Origin: an uncultured Burkholderiales bacterium
GTDB taxonomy: Bacteria > Pseudomonadota > Gammaproteobacteria > Burkholderiales > Burkholderiaceae_C
NCBI GenBank assembly: GCA_903926695.1
Contig: CAIYKK010000047.1
Span: 1-11,041, forward strand
Length of the DNA: 11,041 bases
Direction: 5' to 3'
How positions within the stretch are numbered: the stretch's first letter is position 1; each line of letters begins with the position of its first letter. Positions 6,803 to 11,041 of this stretch are shown in pieces. The notes beneath the pieces were generated by a model that saw only the letters and a list, made by a program, of their open reading frames with translations, did no database searches and was not told where the DNA came from. The translations under genes and the position numbers were made by a program.

Positions 6803-6917
6803 CTGAAGCGGTTTTGCTAACTGAACAAAATAAGGCGAGTTGATCAGCCAGTCCCCAACTGTTTTTGTCTGGCGGCTGCGTAACATGGGTTCACAAATTA
6901 GTTTTACCCATCTATTT

Positions 6918-7940
6918 ATGAACGACTTCAGCCCTTCCGATCTCAAAACCATCCTCCACTCCAAGCGCGCCAACCTGTATTACCTGGAACACTGCCGCGT
7001 TCTGGTCAATGGCGGGCGTGTGGAATACGTCACCGACGAGGGCAAGCGCTCCCTCTACTGGAACATTCCGATTGCCAACACCACGACGGTGCTGCTCGGC
7101 ACCGGCACGTCGCTGACTCAGGCGGCCATGCGCGAGCTGGCCAAGGCGGGCGTTCTTGTGGGCTTTTGCGGCGGGGGCGGCACGCCGCTGTTCAGCGCCA
7201 ACGAAGTCGATGTGGAAGTGGCCTGGCTCACGCCGCAGAGCGAATACCGCCCCACCGAATATTTGCAGCATTGGGTGCGCTTCTGGTTTGATGATGCCCG
7301 GCGGCTCGAAGCGGCCAAGGCGTTTCAGCTCGCCCGGCTGGAGCGCATCCGCCAGCACTGGCTGCACGGAAAATCGCTGCGTGAGGCCGGTTTTGCCATT
7401 GATGCAGCCACGCTGGAGGGTGCGTTGAACCAGTCTTGCCAGGCGATCAAGACTGTGCCGGACAACACCCACTTGCTCACCGAAGAAGCGCGCCTGAGCA
7501 AGCTGCTGTTCAAGCTGGCCGCCCGCGCCACCGATTACGGCGACTTCACCCGTGGCCAGCGCGGCAGCGGCACTGACCCGGCGAACCGCTTTTTAGACCA
7601 CGGCAATTACCTCGCCTACGGCCTGGCTGCGAGCGCCACTTGGGTGTTGGGTCTGCCGCACGGCTTGGCGGTGCTGCATGGCAAGACGCGGCGCGGTGGT
7701 TTGGTGTTCGACGTGGCCGATCTGGTCAAGGACGCGACGATTCTCCCGCAGGCTTTCATCTCCGCGATGCGCGGCGACAGCGAGCAGGATTTTCGCAAAG
7801 CCTGCATCGAAGCGCTGACGCGCAGCGAGGCGCTGGACTTCATGATTGACACGCTCAAGGATGTGGCCGTGAAAACCGCCACAGCCACTGCAGCCACCGC
7901 CACTGCCACCACCTTGTCCGCCGAAGGAGAACAGGCATGA
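6918..7940 (+). CDS. cas1: CRISPR-associated endonuclease Cas1, type I-F
   Basis: Metal-dependent integrase that, with the Cas2 part of Cas2-3, inserts new spacers into the CRISPR array. It is 340 aa and clearly I-F: the N-terminus SPSDLKTILHSKRANLYYLEHCRVLVNGGRVEYVT is the hallmark of this subtype. Metal ligands are all present: Glu190 (LLTEEARLSKLL), His254 (GLAVLHGKTRRGG), Asp265 and Asp268 (VFDVADLVKD). The start is ATG 6918, because I-F Cas1 proteins begin M-x-D-x-SPSDLK; a longer frame reaches a TTG at 6840 but adds residues unlike the family. No Shine-Dalgarno is visible before 6918. The C-terminus carries an unusual tail of about 20 residues, KTATATAATATATTLSAEGEQA, beyond the normal end. 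It overlaps the next gene by 4 nt (ATGA), so the two are translationally coupled. Confidence 0.97.
   Translation: MNDFSPSDLKTILHSKRANLYYLEHCRVLVNGGRVEYVTDEGKRSLYWNIPIANTTTVLLGTGTSLTQAAMRELAKAGVLVGFCGGGGTPLFSANEVDVEVAWLTPQSEYRPTEYLQHWVRFWFDDARRLEAAKAFQLARLERIRQHWLHGKSLREAGFAIDAATLEGALNQSCQAIKTVPDNTHLLTEEARLSKLLFKLAARATDYGDFTRGQRGSGTDPANRFLDHGNYLAYGLAASATWVLGLPHGLAVLHGKTRRGGLVFDVADLVKDATILPQAFISAMRGDSEQDFRKACIEALTRSEALDFMIDTLKDVAVKTATATAATATATTLSAEGEQA
7874..7916 (+). repeat. Thr/Ala codon repeat at the 3' end of cas1
   Basis: Low-complexity DNA built of alternating ACx and GCC codons (ACC GCC ACA GCC ACT GCA GCC ACC GCC ACT GCC ACC), giving the protein tail TATATAATATATT. The near-repeat of 6 bases suggests growth by slippage. 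It lies beyond the conserved Cas1 domain and just before the cas3 ribosome site (GAAGGAG, 7923-7929). Confidence 0.75.
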
Positions 7941-10900
7941 ACATCCTGCTCGTCTCCCAGTGCGACAAGCGTGCGCTGACCGAAACCCGGCGCATTCTCG
8001 ACCAGTTCGCCGAGCGGCGCGGTGATCGCACTTGGCAAACGCCCATCACCCAGGCCGGTTTGGACACGCTACGCCGTCTGCTGAAAAAAACCGCCCGCAA
8101 GAACACCGCCGTCGCCTGTCACTGGATTCGCGGGCTTGACCACAGCGAACTGCTCTGGACTGTCGGCGATGCCCGCTGCTTCAACGCCCAAGGCGCGGTG
8201 CCGACCAACACGACGACGCGCAATATCCTGCGCGGGCAGGATGAAAACGACTGGCATAGCGGACAGGACATTTCCTTGCTCACCGCGTTGGCCGCCTTGC
8301 TGCATGACCTTGGCAAAGCCAGTCGCGCTTTTCAAATGCGGCTCGAAGGCAAATTACAAGAACGCAACCAGTATCGGCATGAATGGGTGTCGCTGCGCCT
8401 GTTTGAAGCCTTTGTTGGCGCTGACGATGATGCCGCCTGGCTGGCGCGGCTGGCTGCGCCGACACCGGCTGACGATGCCACTTGGCTGGGTCGTCTTAAG
8501 TGCGATGGGCGCGATGGCCCGGTGGCCGCACCGTTTGCGGGGTTGGTGCGAGCGCCGCTGGCCCAAGCCATCGGCTGGCTGGTGCTGACGCATCACCGGC
8601 TGCCGGTCATGCCAGCCAAAGAAGACGGTAAAACCCTGTGGCTCGGTGCCAAGGTTTCCGGCTTCAGCGCCGCCTTGCTGGGCAATGTGCTCCAGCGCAT
8701 CGATGCCAGCTGGAACGAAAAAACCGGCGAGGGCGACGAAAAAATACTGCCGCTCTACTGGCAATTTCCGCACGGCCTGCCCGTCACCACCGAGCTGTGG
8801 CGCAAGCGTGCCGCCCGACTGGCCCAGCGACTCTTACCGCTACGCGCCCAGCCCGGAAAAGGCGACTGGCTGGCCAATCCGTATGTGATGCACCTATCGC
8901 GGCTGTGCCTGATGCTGGCCGATCACCACTATTCCAGCTTGAGCAGCGACACCAAAGGAAAACCCGATCCGGCCCGCGTCAAGGGACTTGCGAACTACCC
9001 GCTGTTTGCCAATACGGATAAAAAAGGGCGTTTCAACCAGACGCTAGACGAGCACCTGCTCGGCGTGGCCCAGCACAGCGGCGAAATCACCTACGCATTG
9101 CCGCGATTCGACGAACACCTCCCGCGTCTGGCCCGGCACAAAGGCTTGGGCAAGCGTTCCAAGAATGAAAAATTCCGTTGGCAGGACAAAGCCGCCGATA
9201 CCGCCGCCGCCATGCGCGAACGCTCGCTACAAAGTGGGGCGTTCATTGTCAACATGGCCTCGACGGGTTGCGGTAAGACCTTGGCGAACGCCCGCATCAT
9301 GTACGCACTGGCCGATGGCGAACGCGGCATGCGCTGCGCTTTTGCAATGGGCTTGCGTACTTTGACGCTGCAAACCGGAACGGCTTTTCGGGAATTGCTT
9401 AGTTTGCGTGATGACGAGGTGGCGATTCGCGTTGGCAACTCGGCCAGCCGGGCGCTGTTTGAGCATTACGAGCGCCAAGCCGAAGCCACGGGTTCGGCAT
9501 CTTCTCAAGAGCTGCTGCATGAAGAAGAAGGCCATGTCGTTTTTGAAGGCAATCACGACGCGCATCCGCTGTTGCGCCGTGTCATGCACGAGCCGCAAGT
9601 GCGCGCCCTGCTGACTGCACCGCTGCTGGTTTGCACCATCGACCACTTGACACCCGCCACCGAAAGCCAGCGTGGCGGTCGTCAAATCGCGCCCATGCTG
9701 CGGCTGATGAGCGGAGACTTGGTGCTCGACGAGCCGGACGATTTCGACATCGCCGACCTGCCCGCGCTGACTCGGTTGGTGCATTGGGCCGGGTTGTTGG
9801 GCGCGCGCGTGCTGCTGTCATCGGCCACCTTGCCGCCCGCCCTGGTGCAGGGGCTGTTCGAGGCTTACCGCAATGGGCGTTATCACTTCCAGTGCAACCG
9901 GTCCAACCGCCCGGAGGGCGCAGATCGGGCCGCGCAGGTGTGTTGCGCTTGGTTTGACGAGTTCAGCCAGTCGCAAGTCGATTGCGCCGATGCACAGAGT
10001 TTTTCCGCCGCGCACCAAGCGTTTGCCGCCCGGCGCTGTGAGCAGCTTGCCAAAGCCGTGGTACGCCGCCGCTACGACTTGTTGCCGCTGGACCTGGGCG
10101 GCGACCGAGACCAGCACACGGCTCGTTTTGCCGAACTGGCCCGCAATGCCGCCATCGCGCTGCACGCGCAGCATCACAGCGACGATCCGCACACCGCCAA
10201 GCGCAAGCGTGTCAGCTTTGGCCTGATTCGCATGGCCAATATCGAGCAACTGGTGGAAGTCGCGCTGGCGCTGTACGCGCTGGGTGCGCCTGACGGTGTG
10301 CAGATTCACCTGTGTGTTTACCACTCGCAGTTTCCGCTGCTGATTCGCTCCGGCATTGAGCGCCAGCTCGATCAGGCGCTGAACCGTCGCCAGCACGACG
10401 CGGTGTTCAGTCTGCCCGGCATCCGCCAGCGGCTCGACGCTCACCGCGAGGCGGATCAGCTTTTCATTGTGCTCGGCTCGCCTGTCACTGAAGTCGGGCG
10501 CGATCACGATTACGACTGGGCGGTGGTCGAGCCTTCGTCCATGCGCTCCTTGATTCAACTGGCTGGGCGCATTCGCCGTCACCGTGAGGGCGAATGCAAA
10601 ACAGCCAACTTGCGGGTGTTTGATTTCAATTTGCGCCATTTCCGCGAACCGGGAAAGCCCGCGTTTTGCCGTCCGGGGTTTGAAGCAGCTGAATTTCCGC
10701 TTGACACTCATAACCTCAAGCAACTGTTGCCGATGACACCAAACGGGGTGATTGATGCCCGCCCGCGCATTGCCATGCCGCCCGGCCCTTTGCAGCCGCG
10801 CACCCGGCTGGTGGATTTGGAGCACGTCCGCATGGCCGAGAAAATGTTGGTGTCAAGCGCTGCCGTCGCGTCTGCGCCCATGCGGGGCACGCGCCAGCGT

Positions 10901-11041
10901 GGCTCGGCCCAAGCCAGCGCGCCCGCGCCGCTCAACGCCGCCAGTTGGTGGAATCTGCCGCCCGCTGACGCGCTACTGACCGCCGTGCTGCCGCAGCAGC
11001 AGCCGTTTCGACTCGACACGATGGAGCGCGTCAATTTGGTG
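7937..11041 (+). CDS. cas3: CRISPR-associated Cas2-Cas3 fusion, helicase/nuclease, type I-F (3' end outside window)
   Basis: Effector nuclease-helicase of type I-F systems, recruited by Csy/Cascade after target binding to unwind and degrade DNA, and bound to Cas1 through its N-terminal Cas2 domain. The frame is open for 1035 codons to the right edge, so only a short C-terminal piece is likely missing. Order: Cas2-like domain (1-~95, MNILLVSQCDKRALTETRRILDQF); HD nuclease with His123-Asp124 (LLHDLGKAS), His148, His219-His220 (LTHHRLP) and DHH 329-331; Walker A STGCGKT (442-448); DEPDDFD box (598-604); SAT motif SSATLPP (628-634); motif VI QLAGRIRRH (874-882). All key residues are intact. An Ala/Ser/Arg-rich, probably flexible stretch covers about 974-1002. 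Start ATG 7937 overlaps the cas1 stop and has a good GAAGGAG about 7 nt upstream. cas8f, cas5f, cas7f and cas6f would follow. Confidence 0.96.
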   Translation, partial: MNILLVSQCDKRALTETRRILDQFAERRGDRTWQTPITQAGLDTLRRLLKKTARKNTAVACHWIRGLDHSELLWTVGDARCFNAQGAVPTNTTTRNILRGQDENDWHSGQDISLLTALAALLHDLGKASRAFQMRLEGKLQERNQYRHEWVSLRLFEAFVGADDDAAWLARLAAPTPADDATWLGRLKCDGRDGPVAAPFAGLVRAPLAQAIGWLVLTHHRLPVMPAKEDGKTLWLGAKVSGFSAALLGNVLQRIDASWNEKTGEGDEKILPLYWQFPHGLPVTTELWRKRAARLAQRLLPLRAQPGKGDWLANPYVMHLSRLCLMLADHHYSSLSSDTKGKPDPARVKGLANYPLFANTDKKGRFNQTLDEHLLGVAQHSGEITYALPRFDEHLPRLARHKGLGKRSKNEKFRWQDKAADTAAAMRERSLQSGAFIVNMASTGCGKTLANARIMYALADGERGMRCAFAMGLRTLTLQTGTAFRELLSLRDDEVAIRVGNSASRALFEHYERQAEATGSASSQELLHEEEGHVVFEGNHDAHPLLRRVMHEPQVRALLTAPLLVCTIDHLTPATESQRGGRQIAPMLRLMSGDLVLDEPDDFDIADLPALTRLVHWAGLLGARVLLSSATLPPALVQGLFEAYRNGRYHFQCNRSNRPEGADRAAQVCCAWFDEFSQSQVDCADAQSFSAAHQAFAARRCEQLAKAVVRRRYDLLPLDLGGDRDQHTARFAELARNAAIALHAQHHSDDPHTAKRKRVSFGLIRMANIEQLVEVALALYALGAPDGVQIHLCVYHSQFPLLIRSGIERQLDQALNRRQHDAVFSLPGIRQRLDAHREADQLFIVLGSPVTEVGRDHDYDWAVVEPSSMRSLIQLAGRIRRHREGECKTANLRVFDFNLRHFREPGKPAFCRPGFEAAEFPLDTHNLKQLLPMTPNGVIDARPRIAMPPGPLQPRTRLVDLEHVRMAEKMLVSSAAVASAPMRGTRQRGSAQASAPAPLNAASWWNLPPADALLTAVLPQQQPFRLDTMERVNLV

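Larger units (their letters stand above)
6584..6917. other. 334-bp intergenic region between the aldehyde dehydrogenase and cas1
   Basis: No gene is seen here. Besides the sigma-54 promoter and its upstream palindromes it holds an inverted repeat CCCGGC (6620-6625) / GCCGGG (6640-6645) that would fold in the dehydrogenase mRNA leader. The last ~110 bp before cas1 are AT-richer than the rest (around 6810-6835 and 6890-6917). I could not find a good sigma-70 promoter for cas1, nor CRISPR repeats or a leader-adjacent array. Confidence 0.6.

Noticed and set aside
6888..6894. GGTTCAC upstream of cas1, similar to the start of I-F CRISPR repeats (GTTCACTGCC)
   Set aside because: The match stops after 6-7 bases, there is no internal palindrome and no second copy, so it is not a repeat or degenerate array.
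9818..10825. A 335-codon minus-strand open frame inside cas3
   Set aside because: The plus-strand Cas3 helicase frame is continuous here with SAT and QxxGRxxR motifs, so this is a shadow.

Overview
The window is GC-rich (low to mid 60s percent by eye) with dense coding. Its genes look like those of a betaproteobacterium of the order Burkholderiales, probably Comamonadaceae. This rests on protein style (an ExaC/AcoD-type aldehyde dehydrogenase, the alaS neighbourhood, codon use) and not on a database match.

Left part (1-3810): the 3' half of alaS enters from the left edge and is followed by a modest terminator-like hairpin. Then come a 211-aa protein of unknown function and, 4 nt after its stop, a Bcr/CflA-type MFS drug efflux transporter. 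A DEDD-family 3'-5' exonuclease lies on the minus strand, convergent with the transporter. These look like ordinary chromosomal genes.

Middle part (4009-6683): a lone phage-type GH19 endolysin gene on the plus strand is followed by two minus-strand genes, a DUF779 protein and an ExaC/AcoD-type NAD-dependent acetaldehyde dehydrogenase. The dehydrogenase has a good sigma-54 (-24/-12) promoter, with two TGTTCC/GGAACA-like imperfect palindromes upstream, spaced about two helical turns apart. This layout suggests control by a sigma-54 enhancer-binding activator of the AcoR type. A strong minus-strand intrinsic terminator sits between the dehydrogenase and DUF779, so DUF779 would be made from readthrough or from its own promoter.

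Right part (6918-11041): the start of a type I-F CRISPR-Cas operon, cas1 followed by the cas2-cas3 fusion with a 4-nt ATGA overlap. All four Cas1 metal ligands and all main Cas3 motifs (HD, Walker A, DExD-like box, SAT, QxxGRxxR) are intact, so the adaptation/interference module looks functional. The cas3 frame runs open to the right edge. The Cascade genes (cas8f, cas5f, cas7f, cas6f) and the CRISPR array would be expected beyond it; no array is visible in this window.

I see no clearly new system. The points most worth a second look are the sigma-54 control region facing the cas operon, the terminator inside the dehydrogenase-DUF779 pair, the cysteine-rich DUF779 partner, and the Thr/Ala repeat tail on Cas1.
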